A stretch of DNA of 64,000 bases from assembly GCA_026702615.1 (NCBI GenBank), contig JAPPBY010000012.1:1-64000 (forward strand), read 5' to 3'. Below, one piece after another: positions 41,566 to 48,517 of this stretch. The stretch comes from Chloroflexota bacterium (GTDB taxonomy: Bacteria > Chloroflexota > Dehalococcoidia > Tepidiformales > Tepidiformaceae). Numbering within the stretch: the stretch's first letter is position 1; the number at the start of each line of letters is the position of its first letter. Under the pieces are notes generated by a model that was not told the DNA's origin, did not search any database, and worked only from the letters and a program-made list of their open reading frames with translations. The position numbers and the translations under genes are program-made.

Positions 41566-41735
41566 GGCGTATCCAGCGTAGCCCCCCGCAGGGCCCGAGC
41601 GCGTCAAGTATAGAGGCCTTTACGTTATGGGGTTATGTCCCATCCGCGAGGAGCATGAAGAGAACTGCTTACGTGCCTACGCCCTCGGCGTTTGGGGGTA
41701 TAATCCCGGCCAACACCGAACAAGCGAGTAAACGG
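41566..41735. promoter_or_regulatory. Divergent recF/dnaN promoter region
   Basis: This is one of the AT-richer spots of the left half. A plus-strand TATAAT (41699-41704) lies 31 nt before the dnaN start and matches the -10 consensus perfectly, with no strong -35. A minus-strand TATACT (41607-41612) lies 41 nt before the recF start. No cluster of DnaA boxes was noticed, so this is not called an origin. Confidence 0.6.
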
Positions 41736-42875
41736 ATGAAGGTTCAAGTCCTGCAGGAGAACCTCCAGCGGGGGCTCGCGATCGTAGGGCGCGCGGTTGC
41801 CGCCCGGTCGACGCTCCCCATCACTTCGAACGTCCTGATGGCGACGGACGGGGGGCGCCTGCGCCTCTCGGCCACCGATCTCGACATCTCCATCAGCACC
41901 TGGATCGGGGCGAAGATCGAAGAGGAGGGGGCGACGACGATCCCGGCGCGGCTGATCACGGATTTCGTGGGGCAGCTGCCGCCAGCGACGGTATCGATCG
42001 AGGTCCCGGAGCGAACGCGCCAGGCGAAGCTGGAGTGCGCGCGCACGGAGTCGACGATCAACACGATGGACGCCGAGGATTTCCCGCGCATAACGGCGAT
42101 CGACGAGGGCCCGTCGATTGAATTGGACGCGGCAACCCTGCGCCGCACGATTGACCGGGTGGAGTTCGCAGCGGCGACGGATGATTCGCGGCCGGTGATC
42201 ACGGGCGTGAGCATCAAGGGCGAGGAGAGCAAGCTGACGTTCGCGGCCTCCGACGGCTTCCGGCTGGCGGTTTCGGACATCGAATTGGGCGCCCGGCAGG
42301 CGTTCCCGGTCACCGACCTGAACCTCATCGTTCCGGCACGAGCGCTCCGGGAAGTCGGGCGCCTGATCGGGGATGGAGCGGCGCCGGTCCAGCTGCGGGT
42401 GAACGAGAAGCAGACGCAGGTGCAGTTTTCGATGACGGACGTGGAGCTGGTGGCGCAGCTGATTCAGGGAACGTTCCCCAACTACAACCAGCTGATCCCG
42501 GGCGAGTACAACACGGCGACGGTGGTGGATGTCGACGACTTCATGCGAGGGGCGCGCATTGCTGCCATCTTCGCGCGGGACGGGAGCGGCATCGTCCGGC
42601 TGCAGGTACAGCCGTCGGGCGATGGCGGCGCCGGGAAGCTGGTCATCAGCGCTCGCGCGGACGAGGTGGGCGACAACGAAGGCGAGATCGACGTGAAGGT
42701 GGACGGAGAGCCGGCCAAGATCGCGTTCAACAGCCGCTACCTGGCCGACGTCCTGGGCGTCCTCGACGGCGAAGTTCGCCTCGAGACGACGAGCCCCTCA
42801 AGCCAGGGCGTCTTCCGCCCGGCCGAGGAAGACGGCTACGTGCACGTGGTCATGCCTATGTTCGTGCAGTGGTGA
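41736..42875 (+). CDS. dnaN: DNA polymerase III beta subunit (sliding clamp)
   Basis: It forms the ring that holds DNA polymerase III on its template. The start at 41736 is chosen because MKVQVLQENLQRGLAIVGRA matches the family N-terminus and the TATAAT promoter lies just upstream; an in-frame ATG at 41655 would put the -10 box inside the gene. Three clamp domains are present, and the end (HVVMPMFVQW) contains the conserved MPM close to the normal C-terminus. The length is 379 residues. The last 40 bp also encode the C-terminus of a convergent serine recombinase. Confidence 0.97.
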   Translation: MKVQVLQENLQRGLAIVGRAVAARSTLPITSNVLMATDGGRLRLSATDLDISISTWIGAKIEEEGATTIPARLITDFVGQLPPATVSIEVPERTRQAKLECARTESTINTMDAEDFPRITAIDEGPSIELDAATLRRTIDRVEFAAATDDSRPVITGVSIKGEESKLTFAASDGFRLAVSDIELGARQAFPVTDLNLIVPARALREVGRLIGDGAAPVQLRVNEKQTQVQFSMTDVELVAQLIQGTFPNYNQLIPGEYNTATVVDVDDFMRGARIAAIFARDGSGIVRLQVQPSGDGGAGKLVISARADEVGDNEGEIDVKVDGEPAKIAFNSRYLADVLGVLDGEVRLETTSPSSQGVFRPAEEDGYVHVVMPMFVQW

Positions 42876-44410
42876 GAAATTTTTCCACCAAACCTATCCA
42901 AATCGTGCGGAATCACGCCCTTAAGTAGACCTGACGCACCCTCGTCGGTGCGCTGAATCTCGACGGCCAATTGCATCCCCTGAGCGACTCCGTCGAGCCG
43001 ACCGGCGTCCACTTCCGCCAAAACCTCCTCCTTCAGGACCTTGCAGGTGGCGGCAAAGTCGTCCGGATCCAGCCGAGCCTGAGGGGTGTGCGCTGCGTCC
43101 TTCACCTGGGCGAGCGTGTTCTCGGCCGGGGAGCGCCTTGTCCGGATGACAGAGAGCTCCTTCTGCAGGTAGGCGTCATCGACCTCGCCTAGCTGGTAGA
43201 GGCGAAGGAGCCTCTCGCGCTGCTTGTCGAGCGAAGTGAGGAGGGTACGGGCCGCGACCACGTCACCGTCCGGTCTGTCTGCTGCGGATGCGTGATCCAA
43301 CTCGGCCAGCACCATCTCCGGCGCGGAGAGCACGCCCGTGACCTCGCGGACAACGGCATCCTCGAGTGCGCTTGCCTTGACGTACTTTGCGGGGCAGCGG
43401 TCGTGGCGCGGACCGGCGTAGGCCCGCCGGCAGCGGTAGTAGCGGTACTTGCCGAGCGACGTCTGGCCCACCATGGCGCTGTGGCAGTGGGAGCAGCGCA
43501 CGACCCCACCGAGCGGGTAGTCGTACTTGCGCTTCGCGGCACTGCGGCGTTCCGGGTCGAGCAGGCGCGTCTGGACGGCGTCGAAGAGTTGCTGGGGAAC
43601 GATGGCCGGCGTCGCGTCGGGAATCTCGATCCACTCCGATGGGTCCCTGACCTCGACGACCCGCCGCCGCCTGCCGGTGGAGGGATCCCGACGGTGCCTG
43701 GTCTTCGTGCGTCGATAGATCGTGCGTCCGGCGTAGCCGGGGTTGCGCAGCATGTTCTTCACGGTCCAGGCGGACCACTTGCCGCCCGTGTACGCCGGAA
43801 TCGCTTCCTCGTTGAGGGCGTTGGTGATGCCGATGATCGAACCGCCCGCGGCGAAGTTCTCGAAGACCCGGCGGACGACGGGCGCCTGCTCGTCGTTGAT
43901 GACGCGACGGCCCGTGCCCGGGTCGTAGTGGTAGCCGTACATGCCGCGCCCCGTCGCCTGGGGGATGCGACCGCCCCGGGCACGCTCTTCCTTCCCGCGG
44001 GTCGTGCGCTCGGCGATCTTCTCGCGCTCGACCTCGGCGATGAACGCCCTGGCGGCGAGGATGAAGCGCCCGACAGCGGTGTCCTCGAAGCGCTCGGTCA
44101 CGAATTCGAGCGTCGCTCCCGCGCCCTCGAACTCGTCGAACAGGATGCCGATGTGGTTCTGGCTCCGGGACAGGCGGTCAACGGCGTAGGCGACGACGGC
44201 GGTGGCCTCCCCCTGCCGGAGGGCGGCGCGGAGTTCGCCGAGGCCCTCACGGTCAAGCGAGGCCCCGCTGCCGGCGTCGCGGATGCGCCGCACGACCTGC
44301 CAGCCGCGCTCAGCCGCGAACTCCGCGCAGGCGCGCTCCTGGGTGTCGAGCGACGTGCCGTCGCGCTCCTGCGCATCGGTCGAGACACGAGAGTAGATGA
44401 TCGCCTTCAT
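42836..44410 (-). CDS. Large serine recombinase (integrase/resolvase family)
   Basis: A site-specific recombinase of 524 residues, the size class of phage and element integrases. The N-terminal catalytic domain opens IIYSRVSTDAQERDGTSLD, with the nucleophile serine in YSRVS and later YAVDRLSRSQ. The recombinase domain has PQATGRGMYGYHYDPGTGRR and NPGYAGRTIYRR. A zinc ribbon (RCSHCHSAM...CRRAYAGPRHDRCP) and a coiled-coil-like C-terminal region follow. CGGAGG lies 7 nt upstream of the ATG. The last 13 codons run into the dnaN 3' end, suggesting that the host element uses dnaN as its attachment gene. Confidence 0.93.
   Translation of the reverse strand: MKAIIYSRVSTDAQERDGTSLDTQERACAEFAAERGWQVVRRIRDAGSGASLDREGLGELRAALRQGEATAVVAYAVDRLSRSQNHIGILFDEFEGAGATLEFVTERFEDTAVGRFILAARAFIAEVEREKIAERTTRGKEERARGGRIPQATGRGMYGYHYDPGTGRRVINDEQAPVVRRVFENFAAGGSIIGITNALNEEAIPAYTGGKWSAWTVKNMLRNPGYAGRTIYRRTKTRHRRDPSTGRRRRVVEVRDPSEWIEIPDATPAIVPQQLFDAVQTRLLDPERRSAAKRKYDYPLGGVVRCSHCHSAMVGQTSLGKYRYYRCRRAYAGPRHDRCPAKYVKASALEDAVVREVTGVLSAPEMVLAELDHASAADRPDGDVVAARTLLTSLDKQRERLLRLYQLGEVDDAYLQKELSVIRTRRSPAENTLAQVKDAAHTPQARLDPDDFAATCKVLKEEVLAEVDAGRLDGVAQGMQLAVEIQRTDEGASGLLKGVIPHDLDRFGGKISHHCTNIGMTTCT
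42870..42890. repeat. Imperfect dyad at the dnaN stop codon (possible attachment core or terminator)
   Basis: TGGTGAGAAA-T-TTTTCCACCA is a 21-bp dyad with 8 of 10 positions paired, centred just after the dnaN stop. A partial direct repeat, GTGCACGTGGT (42840-42850) and GTGCAGTGGT (42864-42873), lies beside it. Either a recombination core or a terminator would fit. Confidence 0.35.
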
Positions 44411-44503
44411 GATTCAGCCTCCGGGGACTTGGTGATGACACGGGCCAGCTCTCGCTGACTGCGGGGATGCGCAAGGGTGGTCGCTCGCGCCGCCATCCCG
44501 ACG

Positions 44504-44764
44504 CTAGGAGTCTGGAGTGTCGGCCCAGGGAGAGGGTTCCGAGGACGCCTCGTCGTCGTGGAGATGGCGCTCCGCCTCCATCCTGGCGCGAACCCTGGCG
44601 AGGAGGCGGGCCCAGAGTTCATCCCATGCTCTCGTGCGCGGCCCTGTCTCGAATTCAACGTCGAGCGTGACTGCGTCACGGTCTCGCTGCGCCGGTTCAG
44701 CCAGTCTCCTGGCGGAGGGCCCGAGATGAGCGTCGTGTGCGTCGTGGCTGCCTGCGTCTTCCAT
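44504..44764 (-). CDS. Small hypothetical protein upstream of the serine recombinase
   Basis: An 86-residue reading frame begins at an ATG with GAGGA 5 nt upstream. The C-terminal half is acidic and helical (TRAWDELWARLLARVRARME, then SSEPSPWADTPDS). No family was recognised. It is on the recombinase strand, about 90 bp upstream of it, and may be a directionality or regulatory factor of the element. An overlapping longer frame (44407-44946) in another phase is Arg/Pro/Thr-rich and was judged a shadow. Confidence 0.5.
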   Translation of the reverse strand: MEDAGSHDAHDAHLGPSARRLAEPAQRDRDAVTLDVEFETGPRTRAWDELWARLLARVRARMEAERHLHDDEASSEPSPWADTPDS

Positions 44765-44917
44765 GCTGTTCCTCTGTCCCGTGTCGCGCACGGGGTCGCA
44801 CACCGGGCGACTCGCCGCAGTTTCCAGTGGGGGTAGGCAAGTGTCCGCGCACGCATGGCCGCGGCCAAGCCCCAGGAGGGGACTTCATGGGTGAAGCGTT
44901 CCGGGCAACTCCGCAAC

Positions 44918-45343
44918 TCAGGCATCCGGCCCCTCCTCCTCTCCAAAGGGGTTGAACACAGGAACGAGAGAGGGGTCGAAGCGCCTCACGTTGCGGGTCA
45001 ACACGGTCAGGCCGTGCTCGAGGGCGGTGGCGGCTATGAGCAGATCGGCGCTCTCGTAGCCGAGGGTGGCGGTCAGCCGCGCCCAGCGCCGGGCCGTGAC
45101 GAGGTCGACGGGAAGGATTCGATCGCCGTACCAGGCGAGTACCCGGTCAAGCCAGCCCGCAAGGTCGCTCGCGAACGCTGGGTCGTGGCGCTTCTGCTGC
45201 TCAACCCCGCGCTCGATCTCCCCGATGGTCACCACGCTCAGGTAGAGGTCCGACGTGCGCTGGGCGGCCAGCCAGCGGGAGCCGTCCGGGTGACGCCTCC
45301 CTCGCCGCAGGGCGGACAGCACATCCGTATCGATGAGGTACAT
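44918..45343 (-). CDS. vapC: PIN-domain toxin (VapC family)
   Basis: A probable ribonuclease toxin of 141 residues. The first acidic motif is YLIDTDVLSALRR, the conserved glutamate follows in VTIGEIERG, and the third acidic motif is in ESADLLIAATALEHGLTVLTRN. These form the PIN-domain metal site. Its ATG overlaps the antitoxin stop by one base (TGATG), so the two are coupled. Toxin-antitoxin pairs are common stabilisers of integrated elements. Confidence 0.92.
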   Translation of the reverse strand: MYLIDTDVLSALRRGRRHPDGSRWLAAQRTSDLYLSVVTIGEIERGVEQQKRHDPAFASDLAGWLDRVLAWYGDRILPVDLVTARRWARLTATLGYESADLLIAATALEHGLTVLTRNVRRFDPSLVPVFNPFGEEEGPDA

Positions 45344-45597
45344 CAGAGGTCCTCCGAGCGGGCAGGCAGGGAGAGGCGGTCGAACTCGTTCCCGTCCCGC
45401 GGAATCTCGAGGAGCAACTCTCCCAGGGTGGGCGCGTTCGCCTTCTCGATCCGGCGGAGGCGCTCGTACTCGTCGACGGCCAGCACCACGACCGCGGGGC
45501 GCCCCCGACGGGTCACCCGTTGGGGGCGGCCGGCAAGGGCCGCGTCGACGACGGCGCTGAAGCGGTTCTTGGCGTCCTGAAGGGGCCAGTCGGTCAT
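45343..45597 (-). CDS. Phd/YefM-type antitoxin
   Basis: An 84-residue antitoxin of the Phd/YefM family. The N-terminal DNA-binding part (WPLQDAKNRFSAVVDAALAG followed by QRVTRRGRPAVVVLAVDEYE) is diagnostic. The C-terminal tail is the toxin-binding region. It is first in the pair, as usual, and the palindrome at 45611-45627 just upstream is a plausible self-regulatory operator. Confidence 0.92.
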   Translation of the reverse strand: MTDWPLQDAKNRFSAVVDAALAGRPQRVTRRGRPAVVVLAVDEYERLRRIEKANAPTLGELLLEIPRDGNEFDRLSLPARSEDL

Positions 45598-45610
45598 GGT
45601 CGATCTCCAG

Positions 45611-45627
45611 CTAGATGTTCTGTCTAG
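45611..45627. promoter_or_regulatory. Candidate operator of the toxin-antitoxin operon
   Basis: CTAGA-TGTTCTG-TCTAG is a 5-bp inverted repeat 14 bp upstream of the antitoxin start. On the minus strand a TAGAAT (45628-45633) touches it, which would place the operator over the start of transcription. Confidence 0.45.
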
Positions 45628-45759
45628 ATTCTACTGCAACGAGCCTGTCCGGTCGCCACCACACGCGGGGACGCAGCGAAGTGAACCTCCCCCGCCAGCA
45701 GCCTGCAGGCAGCTGCGCGGGCGCCCGGGCACTGCGCCCCGCGGTCTTCGGGCTGGGCG

Positions 45760-46620
45760 CTACCTGGCCTTGCGACAGGCGTGGTCGGGCCACTCTCCGT
45801 GTGGGAGGGTCGGGCAGACCGGCAGGTCGGCTGCGCGGATGGTGTTTGGGGGAGCGCCACCGCCACCTGTGGGAGTGATCTTGATGTGTTGGTGGCCCCC
45901 GGAGGTTATTCGTTCGTTGTACTGACCGACCTGGCAGTCTGAGCAGGCCACACCGTAACTCCCGGCGCTCACCCTTCCCCCTGTCCAGCGGGTCGGGGTG
46001 AAAACGATCCACTGGAACGATCCCTGGACCCCCGGCACAGTGCGCGGCGTATCAGCCGGCACCGTGTACCCGTAGAGCTGCGAGGGCGCGGCGCGCACGT
46101 TGATGCGCGCCGTCCCATAGACGAAGCACGGTTGGGTCTCGGTCTCGTATCTGATAATTCGGTTGGTACTCGAATCCAGGATAAACGAGCGGAAGGTGCG
46201 CACACCCTGGTAGACGTACTGTATGTCGCGCGATGGCGCGGTGCCATGTTCCGAGACTTCCACGGAAATCCGAGAACCCTGATGGGACACGCCGTCCCTC
46301 GAGAGTGGAAGAAGCGCCCAGGGGCCGCGACATGTGGAGTGATCGTGGCTGCCGTAGGCGGTGCACCGGCCGTTCACGATGGAGCGCCCGTCGCCGCACA
46401 CGGTGTCGTCGTTCGGACCGTCGTAGTCAGCGTCCAATTTGAACCGCGTATTCGGGACGCGGGCCGTGAACGAGACGGTCCGGCCAGCTGTTCCGGTCAC
46501 GGTCGTATCGGGGCGTTCCTCCTCCGGCTCCTGCGCCAATGCGGGGGACGCGAGGGCAGTCGCCGCCACGGCGAAGGCTACGGCGAGGGAGCCCAAGGCG
46601 ACGAAGTGCCTCAACACCAC
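45760..46620 (-). CDS. Secreted cysteine-containing protein of unknown function
   Basis: No family was recognised. The GTG at 46620 is chosen because AAGGAG lies 4 nt before it and a signal peptide then begins properly (ALGSLAVAFAVAATALASPA). The mature part is 240-odd residues with cysteines in CGDGRSIVNGRC, CRGP, CFVY and CSDCQVGQ, which suggests disulfides. It has no membrane anchor. A 41-bp element shared with the next secreted protein's upstream region lies 49 bp before the start. The nearest neighbours are a toxin-antitoxin pair and another secreted protein. Confidence 0.65.
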   Translation of the reverse strand: MVLRHFVALGSLAVAFAVAATALASPALAQEPEEERPDTTVTGTAGRTVSFTARVPNTRFKLDADYDGPNDDTVCGDGRSIVNGRCTAYGSHDHSTCRGPWALLPLSRDGVSHQGSRISVEVSEHGTAPSRDIQYVYQGVRTFRSFILDSSTNRIIRYETETQPCFVYGTARINVRAAPSQLYGYTVPADTPRTVPGVQGSFQWIVFTPTRWTGGRVSAGSYGVACSDCQVGQYNERITSGGHQHIKITPTGGGGAPPNTIRAADLPVCPTLPHGEWPDHACRKAR

Positions 46621-46989
46621 GCGTCTCCTTCCTTCTCCTATCAAACCTTGAGCCATCTGCCCGCGGCGGGACAGGTCAGATCGCACCAGCACTTCGGCTT
46701 TCGTTTTGATGCATCAAGTTATACCGGTCGCGATTGGCTGGCCGTGCGCGGATGCACCTGCGGCATCTGCCCGCCCTCCGCACGGCCCGGTGGCGCTGCC
46801 GGTGGTGAGAAGATGGCGCCATGGTCTCGAGTTGGGCCGGCCACGGTCCCTTCCCGGAGGCCCTTCTGCCGTCGGTCGCGCCGGACAGCCGCCGTCCGGC
46901 GGGTGGGTCCGCGGCACAGGGGCTGCTCGGGCGACCCCTGGAGGGGTGGGAATCCCGCGATGCGCTGGCCCCGCGGAACCTCGCGCTAC
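46621..46989. other. Intergenic region with promoter-like and repeated sequence
   Basis: About 370 bp between two secreted-protein genes on the minus strand. It contains the repeated element at 46669-46709 and, on the minus strand upstream of it, a TATAAC-like box in GGTATAACTTGATGC. The rest holds only short frames with no resemblance to known proteins. Confidence 0.5.
46669..46709 (-). repeat. Upstream element shared by two secreted-protein genes, copy 1
   Basis: On the minus strand it reads TCAAAACGAAAGCCGAA, a 5-nt spacer, then GGTGCGATCTGACCTGTCC. Copy 2 (48341-48383) has the same 17-nt block and a near-identical second block with a 7-nt spacer. Each copy precedes a gene for a secreted protein on this strand. 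Confidence 0.6.
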
Positions 46990-48270
46990 TCACTCATTGG
47001 GGGAAAACTCAAGCGGCCCTGGCTCGCCGTAGATTCGCCAGGCCCAAGGCCTCTCCCCGCCATCGCCCACCCACGCTTCGAACAACACAGCGGAACCGCC
47101 GGCTCCGGGCTCCAGGAGACCCAGCGTATTCCAATCGATGAAGCGGCTGCCGCCATCCCGAGTGACGACGGTCGCGTCCGCGCCTCGACAGTGGCCGCGT
47201 GCCCAGCGGTCGTCGTGCTGCACCAGCCAGTCGCGCGCGATCTGGCAGTACGCGGGCGCCGCGGGCCATACGACGGTCGGGATCCAGTTGAGGCTGGTGA
47301 TGCCACCGTCTTCAGACCACGCGCCATCGAAGTAGGCCGGCTCGCCGCGATGCTCGAGCAGCCCGCGCAGCGAGCCCGGCCCGTCGGCCTGCCCCTGGCA
47401 ACTGGTGATGCTCGTCGTCTCCGCGAAGTGCTCCTCGACGAAGGCGACCAGCGCTTTGCACTCCGGCGTGAAGTCGATGCCGTAGAACGGCGAGTCACTC
47501 GACCCGTACTGGTGAAGCTCAACAGCCTCCTCCTCGCCGTCCCTGAAGATGCCGGCGAACCCGAACCAGGGTCCGTCGCCGGCGCGCATCGCCCCGTACA
47601 CGAGCCATCGCGCGTGCGGCTCGGCATTGTCCCCCTGCAGGCCCGCGACAGACGCCCAACCGGCGCAGGCTCCAGCCCTATGGTCCTGTTCTGCTAGCAG
47701 TGGGGTGACCCGCTGGCACGCCTGAGAAACAAAGACCCTCGAATCGATCGGTATCCAGGCCAAGCTCGTGAGGCCCGTGGCTTCCGTCCACGTCCCGTCG
47801 AACCAGGCGTTGTTCCCGCGGTGCGCCAGGGTGCCCCGCACGGCATGTCGATCACCCGACTCCGGCGGCTCGGCCTCGCAGCTGATGACGGTGAGCTGCA
47901 GGGAGGCGTGCTCCGCCGCGAGCGCCACAACCGCCGCGCACGCCGCCGTCTCGTCGATGCCGTAGAGCTCCGACGGCTCCGGCCCGACGACCGCCGCCGG
48001 CACCTCCACGTCCACCGACACGATGCTGGACTGGTACCAGTTCCCCGAGCGCGACAGCTCGCTCATGTCCAGCGGCGTCTGGTGCGTCACCCAGCGGCCC
48101 TCGGCCGGGCGCGTGGAGAGGTGCAGGCGCTCGGGATCCTCGACGTGGCGCCAGACGCGCACCTCCACCGTCGCCGTGGAGGTCGACTGCGCGGCCACCA
48201 GCGTCACCATCAGGAGGGCCGCCAGGCTCGCGATCGAGATGAGGAGCAGGCGCCCGCCCCGTCCAGCCAT
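46990..48270 (-). CDS. Secreted protein with an internal duplication
   Basis: No family was recognised. An N-terminal signal anchor (LLLISIASLAALLMVTLVAA) precedes a 400-residue mature region. Two related modules can be aligned, one near residue 103 (SELYGIDETAACAAVVALAA) and one near 260 (SPFYGIDFTPECKALVAFVE). Both continue to a GTLAHRG/GLLEHRG segment and AWFDGTW/AYFDGAW followed by GLTSLAWIP/GITSLNWIP. Each has conserved cysteines. It is tryptophan-rich and may bind carbohydrate or another surface ligand (inference). Repeat copy 2 lies about 70-110 bp before its start. Confidence 0.65.
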   Translation of the reverse strand: MAGRGGRLLLISIASLAALLMVTLVAAQSTSTATVEVRVWRHVEDPERLHLSTRPAEGRWVTHQTPLDMSELSRSGNWYQSSIVSVDVEVPAAVVGPEPSELYGIDETAACAAVVALAAEHASLQLTVISCEAEPPESGDRHAVRGTLAHRGNNAWFDGTWTEATGLTSLAWIPIDSRVFVSQACQRVTPLLAEQDHRAGACAGWASVAGLQGDNAEPHARWLVYGAMRAGDGPWFGFAGIFRDGEEEAVELHQYGSSDSPFYGIDFTPECKALVAFVEEHFAETTSITSCQGQADGPGSLRGLLEHRGEPAYFDGAWSEDGGITSLNWIPTVVWPAAPAYCQIARDWLVQHDDRWARGHCRGADATVVTRDGGSRFIDWNTLGLLEPGAGGSAVLFEAWVGDGGERPWAWRIYGEPGPLEFSPNE

Positions 48271-48340
48271 CGACTACAGCCCCCCGTCGCCAGCGGCGAC
48301 TCGTGCTTCTTGCGCGGATTTACCCGACCTGGGCTCCGCC

Positions 48341-48383
48341 GGACAGGTCGGTTCGCACCGGTTTGTTTCGGCTTTCGTTTTGA
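48341..48383 (-). repeat. Upstream element shared by two secreted-protein genes, copy 2
   Basis: On the minus strand TCAAAACGAAAGCCGAA, a 7-nt spacer, then GGTGCGAACCGACCTGTCC. It lies in the gap between the 2653-residue protein gene and the secreted protein with the internal duplication. See copy 1 at 46669-46709. Confidence 0.6.
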
Positions 48384-48517
48384 ACCAAGCACTTCGCAAC
48401 CAAGCGCGTGCCCAGACAGCTGCCGCGACGTCGCCCGTCGCCTCCAACCGTTTTCGCCTGGCTTCGAAGTGGATTCGCGCGCCCAGACTTGTGGCGTCCT
48501 TGCCGCGGAATGCGCTG

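Noticed and set aside
41566-41735. Replication origin next to dnaN
   Set aside because: No cluster of DnaA boxes or AT-rich unwinding region was seen and dnaA is absent.
44407-44946. Alternative 179-codon frame overlapping the small gene upstream of the recombinase
   Set aside because: Although it ends in an ATGA overlap with the recombinase start, its composition is Arg/Thr/Pro-rich, and the other frame has a better ribosome site and protein-like composition.
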